From Rhodobacterales bacterium 34-62-10 (lineage in GTDB: Bacteria; Pseudomonadota; Alphaproteobacteria; Rhodobacterales; Rhodobacteraceae): a DNA stretch of 5,251 nucleotides. Location: positions 1 to 5,251 of the forward strand of contig NCJR01000161.1 in assembly GCA_002282555.1 (NCBI GenBank), written 5' to 3'. Below the pieces are notes generated by a model. It saw only the letters and a list, made by a program, of their open reading frames with translations. It did not search any database and had not been told where the DNA came from. The translations under genes and the position numbers were made by a program. This document shows positions 1 through 4,871 of the stretch, one piece after another (within the stretch, counting starts at the first letter, position 1; each line of letters starts with the position of its first letter).

Positions 1-411
1 CTGCGCCGTGCCCGCGCGCCCCTTGCCGAAGCAGAAATCCGCGCCGATCACGACATGTGTCAAACCCAGCCCATCCGCAATCACCCGCTGCGCGAAATCG
101 CGCGGGGTCAGCGATGACAGGGCGGCGTTGAAATTCAGCTCATAGAGCTTGTCCACGCCCAGCTTTTCCAACCGATGCGCGCGCGCTTCACGGCTCATCA
201 GGCGAAAGGGCGGGGCATCCGGGGCAAAGAACTGGCGCGGATGCGGCTCGAAGGTCATCACACCCAAAGGCGCGCCGATCGCCTCGCCTGCGGACCGCGC
301 CATGTCGATGACCGAACGGTGGCCCAGATGGACCCCGTCGAAATTGCCGATCGCGGCGGATGCGCCACGATCTGCAAGGTCCACATATGTGTAATCCCGG
401 ATGATCCGCAT
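1..411 (-). CDS. ribF: Bifunctional riboflavin kinase / FAD synthetase, N-terminal part (partial)
   Basis: RibF phosphorylates riboflavin to FMN and adenylylates FMN to FAD in the cytoplasm. The 137 codons present cover most of the N-terminal FAD synthetase (nucleotidyltransferase) domain. The hallmark GNFDGVHLGH lies at about residues 22-31, followed by TFEPHPRQFF (about 53-62) and VIGADFCFGKGRAG (about 122-135), all typical of this family. The C-terminal riboflavin kinase domain lies beyond base 1; full-length proteins are about 300-320 residues. The start is well fixed: an in-frame TAA (bases 423-421) sits only four codons upstream of the ATG at 411, and MRIIRDY is a typical alphaproteobacterial RibF N-terminus. 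No clear Shine-Dalgarno sequence precedes it, and a small hairpin (425-440) lies just upstream. The gene is 59 bases downstream of the MaoC-like gene on the same strand and is probably co-transcribed with it. Confidence 0.95.
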   Translation of the reverse strand, partial: MRIIRDYTYVDLADRGASAAIGNFDGVHLGHRSVIDMARSAGEAIGAPLGVMTFEPHPRQFFAPDAPPFRLMSREARAHRLEKLGVDKLYELNFNAALSSLTPRDFAQRVIADGLGLTHVVIGADFCFGKGRAGTAQ

Positions 412-424
412 GGCGCAGGGTTAG

Positions 425-440
425 CGCCCACCGCTGGGCG
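425..440 (-). other. Small hairpin between MaoC-like gene and ribF
   Basis: A perfect 6-bp inverted repeat (CGCCCA / TGGGCG) encloses a 4-base loop. It fills much of the 59-base gap between the MaoC-like stop codon and the ribF start, ending 13 bases before the ATG. No T-tract follows on the minus strand, so it is not a classical terminator. It could affect ribF translation or be chance in GC-rich sequence. Confidence 0.35.
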
Positions 441-470
441 GTGCAAGCCCGTTTGCGGTAGCGGTCAGCG

Positions 471-914
471 TCAGTCGAATTTACGGCTTGGCGCCAGAAC
501 CGTGGCTTCGCCGATCAACACCTTTTTGCCGTTCACCATGCAGCGGCAATCCAGTTGAACGCGGCGTTTCGCGTGATCAATGCCGATCACCTCGACCTCG
601 GCATGGACCATGTCGCCGGGGCGCACGGGGGCCAGAAATTTCAGGCTTTGGCCCATATAGACCGTGCCATGCCCCGGAAGCTGCTCGCCGATCACCGCCG
701 AAATCAGCCCGGCGGTCAGCATGCCATGGGCGATCCGCCCCTCGAAAATCGTGTCGCGGGCATAGTCATCGTCCAGATGCACCGGATTGCGGTCGGTCGA
801 GACTTCGGCAAACAGCTCGATATCGCGGTCGGTCACCACTTTGCGCAGGTGGCGGGTCATGCCCATCTCGATATCTTCGATACAGATCGTGCCGCGAGGC
901 ATATTGTCCAACAT
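471..914 (-). CDS. MaoC-like hotdog-fold dehydratase (enoyl-CoA hydratase type)
   Basis: This 147-residue single-domain protein belongs to the MaoC / (R)-specific enoyl-CoA hydratase group, a soluble hotdog fold that usually hydrates trans-2-enoyl-CoA or dehydrates 3-hydroxyacyl-CoA. The hydratase-2 signature is visible as FAEVSTDRNPVHLD (residues 35-48), with the catalytic pair expected at Asp41 and His46. IAHGM (61-65) and the hydrophobic LTAGLISAVIGEQLPG stretch follow, then FLAPVRPGDMVHAEVEV (about 89-105), also typical of the family. The usual SGD preceding the Asp is STD here, a mild deviation. The ATG at 914 is preceded by GGAGGG at about 5 bases, which favours it over the in-frame ATG at 902. 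The true substrate cannot be read from sequence; short- or medium-chain acyl-CoA metabolism is the family expectation. ribF follows on the same strand. Confidence 0.88.
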   Translation of the reverse strand: MLDNMPRGTICIEDIEMGMTRHLRKVVTDRDIELFAEVSTDRNPVHLDDDYARDTIFEGRIAHGMLTAGLISAVIGEQLPGHGTVYMGQSLKFLAPVRPGDMVHAEVEVIGIDHAKRRVQLDCRCMVNGKKVLIGEATVLAPSRKFD

Positions 915-989
915 CCGACCCTCCAGTCTGTGCAGCGATTCTTGGCGGCTAGGTAATATTCGGACGTTAGGATGCCCGAAGTTGGAACT

Positions 990-1017
990 TTATTACTTTG
1001 CAATCGCAGAAAAGCAA
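990..1017 (-). promoter_or_regulatory. Candidate promoter for the MaoC-like gene
   Basis: On the minus strand, TTGCTT (1017-1012) and TAATAA (995-990) are separated by 16 bases, resembling sigma70 -35 and -10 boxes inside a noticeably AT-rich patch. Transcription would start about 70 bases upstream of the ATG at 914. The match is moderate and the spacing slightly short. It would make MaoC-ribF independent of the HAD gene. Confidence 0.35.
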
Positions 1018-1028
1018 GCAATAAAGCG

Positions 1029-1061
1029 CGGCCTGAAAAAGTTGAATGACTTTTTCAGCCG
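1029..1061 (-). terminator. Hairpin after HAD-like gene, possible terminator
   Basis: CTGAAAAAGT (1033-1042) and ACTTTTTCAG (1049-1058) form a perfect 10-bp stem with a 6-base loop. Three more pairs (1029-1031 with 1059-1061) can form if C1032 is bulged. It begins 24 bases beyond the stop codon of the HAD-like gene, where a terminator would be expected. The tract right after the stem is not T-rich on either strand, although T-rich sequence appears about 5-20 bases farther on the minus strand. An intrinsic terminator is therefore likely but not canonical; an RNA-stabilising 3' hairpin is the alternative. Confidence 0.5.
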
Positions 1062-1084
1062 ACCGTTGCGGTGGTGCAGGGTGA

Positions 1085-1957
1085 TCAGCGCAGATAGCCG
1101 ATGCTGAAGGTGGGCGCGGCCTGTTCCTGGTCCAGATACGCGGCCAGCGCGTCCGCGTCAGGCTGGACGCCGGTCAATGTGTCCGCCCGCGCCAGTCCGC
1201 CCGAGATGAAGAGGGAATCGATCTCTTCGCCCATCGCGCCGCGGATATCGGTCTGGATCCCGTCCCCGATGGCCAGAATCGACCGGTCGCTGATGCCTGC
1301 ATCCAGCTGTGCCAGACGGCGGCGCGCCAGATCATAGATCGGCGGATGCGGCTTGCCGAAATAGAGGCTCTCGCCCCCCATCTCGGTGTAAAGCTGCGCC
1401 ACAGCCCCCGCGCACCATTCCCGCCGCTCGCCCCGGTCCACCACGATGTCGGGGTTCGCACACAGAAGTTTAAGCCCCTTCTGCTTGGCATAGAGAAGCT
1501 GTGGACGCAGCGCTGACGGATCGGCAACCGGATCGAACGGCCCGGTGCAGACGATGCCCGTGGCCTCCTCCAGCTTGGTCAGGGTGATGGCAACCGGGTC
1601 CTCGACCACCTTGATCGGCTCGAAAAACGGCATGTCGCGGTCTTCGCCGATGAAGAACACCTTGTCCCCGACGGCCCCGCTGAACATCGCCGTCCGCGCC
1701 GAATCGCCCGAAGTGGCGATGGTGTCCCACGCATCGCGCGGCACACCGAAATGGTTCAGCTGCTCCTCGACACCCCGTCTTGGCTTGGGCGAATTGGTGA
1801 CCAGAACCACGATCCCGCCGCCCTTGCGATAGGTTTGCAGCGCGGACACGGCCTCGGGCAGGGCGCGCACCCCGTCATGCACGCAGCCCCACAGATCGAC
1901 AAACAGGGCGCGGTAATCGGCGGAAATCTCGGGCAGGGCGGTGATGATGCGGGTCAT
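1085..1957 (-). CDS. HAD superfamily class IIA hydrolase-like protein (TIGR01459 type)
   Basis: This 290-residue soluble protein resembles NagD-like class IIA HAD phosphatases, specifically the largely alphaproteobacterial group I know as TIGR01459. The HAD motifs occur in order: motif I DLWGCVHDG (21-29, nucleophile Asp21), motif II VLVTNSPK (51-58, Thr54), the class IIA cap region with CANPD (166-170), motif III Lys in GKPHPPIYD (201-209, Lys202) and motif IV GDGIQTDIRGA (231-241, Asp232 and Asp237). The second Asp of the canonical DxD in motif I, the usual general acid/base, is Trp23. From memory, W at this site is normal for the subgroup, so the enzyme may work differently from standard phosphatases. 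The substrate is unknown. The ATG at 1957 is preceded by GGAG at about 10 bases. The length is normal and nothing suggests decay. The MaoC-like gene lies 170 bases downstream. Confidence 0.9.
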   Translation of the reverse strand: MTRIITALPEISADYRALFVDLWGCVHDGVRALPEAVSALQTYRKGGGIVVLVTNSPKPRRGVEEQLNHFGVPRDAWDTIATSGDSARTAMFSGAVGDKVFFIGEDRDMPFFEPIKVVEDPVAITLTKLEEATGIVCTGPFDPVADPSALRPQLLYAKQKGLKLLCANPDIVVDRGERREWCAGAVAQLYTEMGGESLYFGKPHPPIYDLARRRLAQLDAGISDRSILAIGDGIQTDIRGAMGEEIDSLFISGGLARADTLTGVQPDADALAAYLDQEQAAPTFSIGYLR

Positions 1958-2195
1958 GGGCTGATGGCTCCGACGAAAGGGTCAAGGATGGGGGATCAAG
2001 AACGGACTCCGCGCCTGCATACGCGAGAGAGCGGCGCTGTGCCATCCGCAGTGTCGCGCGGAAATCGGCTGATCCTTCGCGCAATCCGGCATGATCCTGC
2101 CCAAGCAGGCCCGCGCGCCATAAATCCGCCTTTATATTCCAACTTTAATATATGACGATTTGCGACGCGCGTCATCACAACAGAAAGAGAAAAGC
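1958..2195. promoter_or_regulatory. Divergent intergenic region with AT-rich patch and palindrome
   Basis: This 238-base gap separates the HAD-like gene (leftward) from the glycine-rich protein gene (rightward) and should carry both promoters. Bases 2119-2160 are strikingly AT-rich for this window and include a -10-like TAATAT (2146-2151), but no good -35 box is at the expected distance. Just downstream is a perfect 10-base palindrome, GACGCGCGTC (2164-2173), inside a wider inverted pair ATGACG (2152-2157) / CGTCAT (2170-2175). These could be operator half-sites. No convincing promoter is visible for the HAD gene, and I see no coding sequence here. Confidence 0.4.
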
Positions 2196-2573
2196 ATGAA
2201 CAACAAGTTACTGGCAGGTCTCATCATCACGATTGTCTCGGTTTCACCCGCTCTGGCGGCGCATAACAATCCGTGGGCGACCTCGACTGATGTGGTGCTG
2301 TCCAAGAACCACGACGAAAATCAGGTGCAGAGCGAGGATACGCCGGGCACCGATGAAATGCGCGGCACGATGGTGCAAAGCGCCAATGGCAAGACCGGTG
2401 GCGGCACGGGTGGCACAGGTCTGGGTAGCACAGGTCTGGGCGGCGGGACAGGTGCAGGCGGTGGCGCAGGTGGCGGTGGTGCAGGTGCTGGCGGTGGTGG
2501 TGGTGCTGGCGGCGGTGCAGGTGGCGGCGGCGGTGCAGGTGCTGGCGGCGGCGGTGGTGCCGGCCGGGGCTGA
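2196..2573 (+). CDS. Small secreted protein with long glycine-rich tail, function unknown
   Basis: I do not recognise a function. The 125-residue protein has three parts. Residues 1-21 form a clear Sec signal peptide: Lys4, hydrophobic core about 5-16, and a PALA|A cleavage site after Ala21. Residues 22-66 are an ordinary-complexity polar, acidic segment (NNPWATSTDVVL, HDENQ, TPGTDEMRG), perhaps a short conserved domain. Residues 67-125 are almost pure Gly with Thr and then Ala, ending GRG. It has no Cys and no second membrane segment, so export to the periplasm or beyond is expected. An upstream in-frame TTG at 2160 was not chosen: the ATG at 2196 starts exactly at the signal peptide, with a purine-rich GAAAGAGA 5-12 bases upstream as a weak ribosome site. 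A good terminator hairpin follows 52 bases after the stop. Structural, adhesive or disordered-linker roles are all only guesses. Confidence 0.8.
   Translation: MNNKLLAGLIITIVSVSPALAAHNNPWATSTDVVLSKNHDENQVQSEDTPGTDEMRGTMVQSANGKTGGGTGGTGLGSTGLGGGTGAGGGAGGGGAGAGGGGGAGGGAGGGGGAGAGGGGGAGRG
2397..2570 (+). repeat. GGN-codon low-complexity repeat (Gly-rich tail) with a 33-base imperfect duplicate
   Basis: The tail of the glycine-rich gene consists almost wholly of GGN, GCN and ACN codons, making the plus strand strongly G-rich. Two 33-base copies at 2478-2510 and 2532-2564, both encoding GAGAGGGGGAG, differ only at a few third positions (GGT/GGC, GCT/GCC). This indicates internal duplication followed by silent drift. 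Units are multiples of three, so slippage would change length without breaking the frame. Confidence 0.85.
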
Positions 2574-2625
2574 TCGCATCGCATTGCCCCAAATTTGCAG
2601 TGTCAAAAACAGCGCCAAAAACAAG

Positions 2626-2654
2626 ACCCCCGCAGATCGCACTGCGGGGGTTTT
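2626..2654. terminator. Bidirectional intrinsic terminator between the convergent genes
   Basis: ACCCCCGCAG (2626-2635) pairs perfectly with CTGCGGGGGT (2642-2651) across a 6-base loop, giving a GC-rich 10-bp stem. On the plus strand the stem runs into TTTT (2651-2654), which would terminate the glycine-rich protein gene. On the minus strand it is followed by TCTTGTTTTTGG, which would terminate ppaC, whose stop codon is 40 bases away. Confidence 0.9.
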
Positions 2655-2693
2655 CACGTCGCGGTCGTGCCGCGAAACGACAGGGCCGTCAGA

Positions 2694-3614
2694 TCACAGG
2701 GTCAGAACCGGAATGATCTGCTTCTTGCGACTCATCACGCCGGGCAGCACGACAGTATCGCCGGACACGGTCACGCCAAAGGATTTCTCGGCCAGCGTTT
2801 TGACCAGATCATTGGGCACCAGCAGCGTCGCTTCCTCGTTCAGGATATCCACCACGAACAGGATCACCTGATCCGCGCCATCCTCCTTGGCCACATCCAC
2901 CATCGACGCCATCAGGCTGTCCTTGCGATCAAGGATCATCTTGGGCGATGTCGTCTCCAGCACGGACACGCGGAATTCCTTGCCCGCGACCGTATATTCC
3001 TTGCTGTCCATCCGCAGCAATTCGGCGTCCGAGAAGCGCGACACATCGGATTTCGCGGCAAACATCTCGGCGGCATAATCGGGGATCGACACGCCCAGCT
3101 CTTTCGCCAGATCATGGGCAATCGCCTTGTCTTCCTGCGTCGTCGTGGGGCTGCGGAATTCCAGCGTGTCGGACAGGATGCAGGACAGCATCGCGCCCTT
3201 GATCGCTTTCGGCGCGCGGGCCATGTCCTTGCCGATCATTTTATACATGATCGTCGCGGTGCAGGCCAAAGGCTCGATCCGGATCTCGATCGGCCCCTTG
3301 GTTTCCAGCCCGCCCACCAGCTTGTGATGGTCGATGATCCCGATGATATCGGCGTCATTGATCCCTGCGGGCAGTTCCGCGGGATTGTTGGTATCCACGA
3401 TCACCACGGGCGCACCTGCATCCACGCCTGCGATGATCTGCGGCTTGGGCAGGTTCCAGCGCGTCAGCATGAAGGCAGCCTCGGTATTGGGCTCGCCCAG
3501 CAGCTTCGCCTCGGCCGGGGTGCCTTTCACCTCGGTCAGATACCACGCCCAGATCAGGGGCGAGCCGGTGGAATCGGTGTCTGGGGATTTATGGCCGAAA
3601 ACCTGAATGGTCAT
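2694..3614 (-). CDS. ppaC: Manganese-dependent inorganic pyrophosphatase (family II)
   Basis: PpaC hydrolyses pyrophosphate to two phosphates in the cytoplasm, driving biosynthetic reactions forward. The 306-residue length matches family II enzymes (about 305-310) without extra CBS domains. The DHH-family metal ligands are all visible: GHKSPDTDS (7-15; His8, Asp12, Asp14), VIVDTNNPAELP (71-82; Asp74), IIDHHKLVGG (93-102; His96, the DHH motif) and LSDTLEFRSPT (147-157; Asp149). The C-terminal DHHA2 domain ends with the substrate-binding SRKKQI (295-300). The frame stays open upstream to 3884, but the ATG at 3614 is the true start: it begins MTIQVFGHKSPDTD exactly as the family does, has AGGA about 9 bases upstream, and lies downstream of a good promoter. 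The gene is monocistronic, between its own promoter and a bidirectional terminator. Confidence 0.97.
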   Translation of the reverse strand: MTIQVFGHKSPDTDSTGSPLIWAWYLTEVKGTPAEAKLLGEPNTEAAFMLTRWNLPKPQIIAGVDAGAPVVIVDTNNPAELPAGINDADIIGIIDHHKLVGGLETKGPIEIRIEPLACTATIMYKMIGKDMARAPKAIKGAMLSCILSDTLEFRSPTTTQEDKAIAHDLAKELGVSIPDYAAEMFAAKSDVSRFSDAELLRMDSKEYTVAGKEFRVSVLETTSPKMILDRKDSLMASMVDVAKEDGADQVILFVVDILNEEATLLVPNDLVKTLAEKSFGVTVSGDTVVLPGVMSRKKQIIPVLTL

Positions 3615-3648
3615 TGCAATGGTCCTGTAACGGTGTGGATTTGCGCGC

Positions 3649-3677
3649 CTTATAGGGGGGGTTGCAGGGATTGTCAC
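3649..3677 (-). promoter_or_regulatory. Sigma70-like promoter for ppaC
   Basis: On the minus strand, GTGACA (3677-3672) and TATAAG (3654-3649) are separated by exactly 17 bases, each differing from consensus at one position. Transcription would start about 28 bases before the ppaC ATG at 3614. The spacer contains a run of seven C. Of the unproven promoters here this is one of the best matches. Confidence 0.65.
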
Positions 3678-3683
3678 CTGCCT

Positions 3684-3700
3684 ATGCTGCGCGGCAGCAT
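3684..3700. promoter_or_regulatory. Inverted repeat between divergent ppaC and DUF2161 genes
   Basis: ATGCTGC (3684-3690) and GCAGCAT (3694-3700) form a perfect 7-base inverted repeat with a 3-base spacer. It sits 6 bases upstream of the ppaC -35 box and 7 bases upstream of the candidate -35 box of the DUF2161 gene. This central position in a divergent gap suits a dimeric regulator's binding site, but no regulator can be named. Confidence 0.4.
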
Positions 3701-3707
3701 GGCGGGG

Positions 3708-3737
3708 TTGGACATTTCGAACCGCCTGCGGGATAGT
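3708..3737 (+). promoter_or_regulatory. Weak candidate promoter for DUF2161-type gene
   Basis: TTGGAC (3708-3713) and GATAGT (3732-3737) are 18 bases apart. The -10 box matches consensus at four of six positions, while the -35 box matches mainly through TTG. Transcription would start near 3744, leaving a short leader before the GTG at 3770. It is the best candidate I can find in the gap, but it is weak. Confidence 0.3.
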
Positions 3738-3769
3738 CGGGCGGCGCAGGGCAACGGAATGGGCGATCA

Positions 3770-4414
3770 GTGCGGGAAAGCGATCTTTACGGCCCGGTGA
3801 AGGCCTTTCTCGAAGCGCAGGGCTATTCCGTGAAAGGCGAGGTCGGCGCGCTTGATGTGCTGGCCTGCCGGGGTGACGAGCCACCCGTGGTGGTCGAGCT
3901 GAAAACCGGCTTCTCCCTGACCCTGCTGCATCAGGCGGTGGCGCGGCAGGCGCTGACCGATCTGGTCTATGTCGCCGTGCCGCATCGCGCGGGCAAAGTC
4001 GCGGCGCGGGCCTTGCGTGACAATGTCGGGCTGTGCCGCCGCCTGGGGCTGGGCGTGCTGAGCGTGCGCCTGACCGATGGTCTGGTCATGGCCCATGCCG
4101 ATCCCGCGGCCTTTGCCCCGCGCAAACAGCCCAAGCGGATGGCCGCGCTTCTGCGGGAATTCCAGCGTCTGCAAGGCGATCCCAACCGGGGCGGCTCGGT
4201 GAAACAGGGCCTCATGACCGGGTATCGGCAGGATGCCCTGCGCTGCGCGGCTGTGCTGGCGCAAACAGGTCAGGCGCGCGGCCGCGATGTGGCGGCAGCA
4301 GCAGGCGTAAGCGTCGCCACGCGGATCATGGCGGACAATCACTACGGCTGGTTCGCCCGCGTCACGACAGGCGTCTACACCCTGACCAGTGCCGGGCGCG
4401 CCGCTTTGGAATGA
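3770..4414 (+). CDS. DUF2161-type protein: PD-(D/E)XK nuclease-like domain plus probable winged helix
   Basis: This 214-residue soluble protein resembles the DUF2161 family, predicted to be PD-(D/E)XK phosphodiesterases. The nuclease-like core shows Glu24, Asp29 in GALDVLA (26-32), then VVVELKTGF (40-48) giving E43-x-K45, followed by a helix with Gln55 and Gln60 (LLHQAVARQ) and the strand LVYVAVP (65-71). This order matches restriction-like folds. The C-terminal part, about residues 142-214, resembles a winged helix: GRDVAAAAGVSVATRIMADNHYGWFARVTTGVYTLT ends in a beta-hairpin-like wing. The GTG at 3770 is the only usable start, because an in-frame TAG lies at 3734 with no other start codon between; its ribosome site is weak. 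It is divergent from ppaC, and groESL follows with its own promoter. No cognate methyltransferase or toxin-antitoxin partner is present, and its cellular role is unknown. Confidence 0.85.
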   Translation: MRESDLYGPVKAFLEAQGYSVKGEVGALDVLACRGDEPPVVVELKTGFSLTLLHQAVARQALTDLVYVAVPHRAGKVAARALRDNVGLCRRLGLGVLSVRLTDGLVMAHADPAAFAPRKQPKRMAALLREFQRLQGDPNRGGSVKQGLMTGYRQDALRCAAVLAQTGQARGRDVAAAAGVSVATRIMADNHYGWFARVTTGVYTLTSAGRAALE

Positions 4415-4450
4415 CGCCCCCTGACCGATCGAATTTTGCCGATTCAGATG

Positions 4451-4479
4451 TTGACAGGCGCGGGTCACATCCCTAGCTA
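4451..4479 (+). promoter_or_regulatory. groESL promoter
   Basis: A consensus TTGACA (4451-4456) is followed after 17 bases by TAGCTA (4474-4479), a weak -10 box. Transcription would begin near 4486, at the left edge of the CIRCE operator, so HrcA bound there would block initiation. The poor -10 next to a perfect -35 leaves room for recognition by a heat-shock sigma factor (RpoH) as well, which cannot be settled from sequence alone. Confidence 0.75.
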
Positions 4480-4486
4480 TGCCCCG

Positions 4487-4513
4487 TTAGCACTCGCCGG
4501 GTGTGAGTGCTAA
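4487..4513 (+). promoter_or_regulatory. CIRCE operator (HrcA binding site)
   Basis: TTAGCACTC and GAGTGCTAA form a perfect 9-base inverted repeat with a 9-base spacer, exactly the CIRCE consensus. HrcA binds this element and represses chaperonin genes until heat or unfolded protein titrates the GroEL needed for HrcA activity. It lies between the promoter and the groES ribosome-binding site. Confidence 0.98.
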
Positions 4514-4514
4514 T

Positions 4515-4528
4515 ACCCCGAACGGGGT
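4515..4528 (+). other. Short hairpin in groES leader
   Basis: ACCCCG (4515-4520) and CGGGGT (4523-4528) are perfect inverted arms directly after CIRCE. In RNA the central pairs would open into a 4-base loop. It ends 20 bases before the AAGGAG ribosome site and may stabilise the leader RNA, or simply be chance. Confidence 0.35.
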
Positions 4529-4562
4529 TGAGATAGAAACTTTGAGCCAAGGAGCCTCAGAG

Positions 4563-4850
4563 ATGGCATTTACACCGCTTCATGACCGCGTGCTGGTCCG
4601 CCGCGTGGAAAGCGACGAAAAGACCAAGGGCGGTCTGATCATTCCCGAAAGCGCAAAAGAAAAGCCCGCCGAGGGCATCATTGTCGCTGTCGGCGCCGGT
4701 GCGAAGGACGAGGATGGCGACCGCATCGCCATGGACGTCAAAGCAGGCGACAAGGTCCTGTTTGGCAAATGGTCCGGCACCGAAGTCACCCTCGATGGTG
4801 AAGAGCTGCTGATCATGAAAGAATCCGACATCATGGGCATCATTGCCTGA
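4563..4850 (+). CDS. groES: Co-chaperonin GroES (Hsp10)
   Basis: GroES forms the heptameric lid of the GroEL folding chamber in the cytoplasm. The 95-residue length is normal. The N-terminal strand [12 protein letters not shown] (3-14) is typical, followed by the mobile loop (about 16-34) with GGLIIP (23-28), the segment that docks on the GroEL apical domain. VAVGAG (41-46), [16 protein letters not shown] (60-75) and the C-terminal [15 protein letters not shown] (80-94) complete the fold. The ATG at 4563 is chosen because AAGGAG (4549-4554) lies 8 bases upstream and the family N-terminus begins there; an upstream in-frame start at 4503 would fall inside CIRCE. It is the first gene of the operon, with groEL 39 bases downstream, and is regulated through CIRCE/HrcA. 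Confidence 0.98.
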   Translation: MAFTPLHDRVLVRRVESDEKTKGGLIIPESAKEKPAEGIIVAVGAGAKDEDGDRIAMDVKAGDKVLFGKWSGTEVTLDGEELLIMKESDIMGIIA

Positions 4851-4871
4851 TCGTCATCCCTGACATTCTGA

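Noticed and set aside
2096..2109. CCTGC/GCAGG hairpin upstream of the glycine-rich gene
   Set aside because: A 5-bp stem is common by chance in sequence this GC-rich, and nothing in its position supports a role.
2160..2195. Upstream TTG start for the glycine-rich protein
   Set aside because: It would put 12 polar residues before a well-formed signal peptide and place the palindrome within the gene. The ATG at 2196 is the better start.
2478..2564. CRISPR-like or transposon repeat in the glycine-rich region
   Set aside because: The repeats are codon-phased, imperfect only at third positions, and continuous with coding sequence. There are no unique spacers, terminal repeats or target duplications.
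2244..2657. Minus-strand Thr/Ala/Cys-rich frame opposite the glycine-rich gene
   Set aside because: Low-complexity translation is the expected mirror of GGN and GCN codons. The plus-strand frame has a signal peptide, and the minus frame would begin inside the terminator region.
2595..3800. Long plus-strand open frame (about 400 codons) opposite ppaC
   Set aside because: It is antisense to a complete, motif-perfect pyrophosphatase, its translation is His/Arg/Gln-rich without any recognisable domain, and it also runs through the bidirectional terminator. It is a product of GC-biased codon use.
3615..3884. 90-codon N-terminal extension of ppaC
   Set aside because: The extension is Arg/Pro-rich, crosses the predicted ppaC promoter and overlaps the divergent DUF2161 gene. 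The family N-terminus begins at the ATG at 3614.
3767..4468. Minus-strand open frame opposite the DUF2161-type gene
   Set aside because: Its translation is His/Gln/Arg-rich without motifs, whereas the plus strand shows a coherent domain. It would also run from within the groESL promoter.
4503..4562. 20-codon N-terminal extension of groES
   Set aside because: It would start inside CIRCE and place the AAGGAG ribosome site within the coding region. GroES proteins begin at the ATG at 4563.
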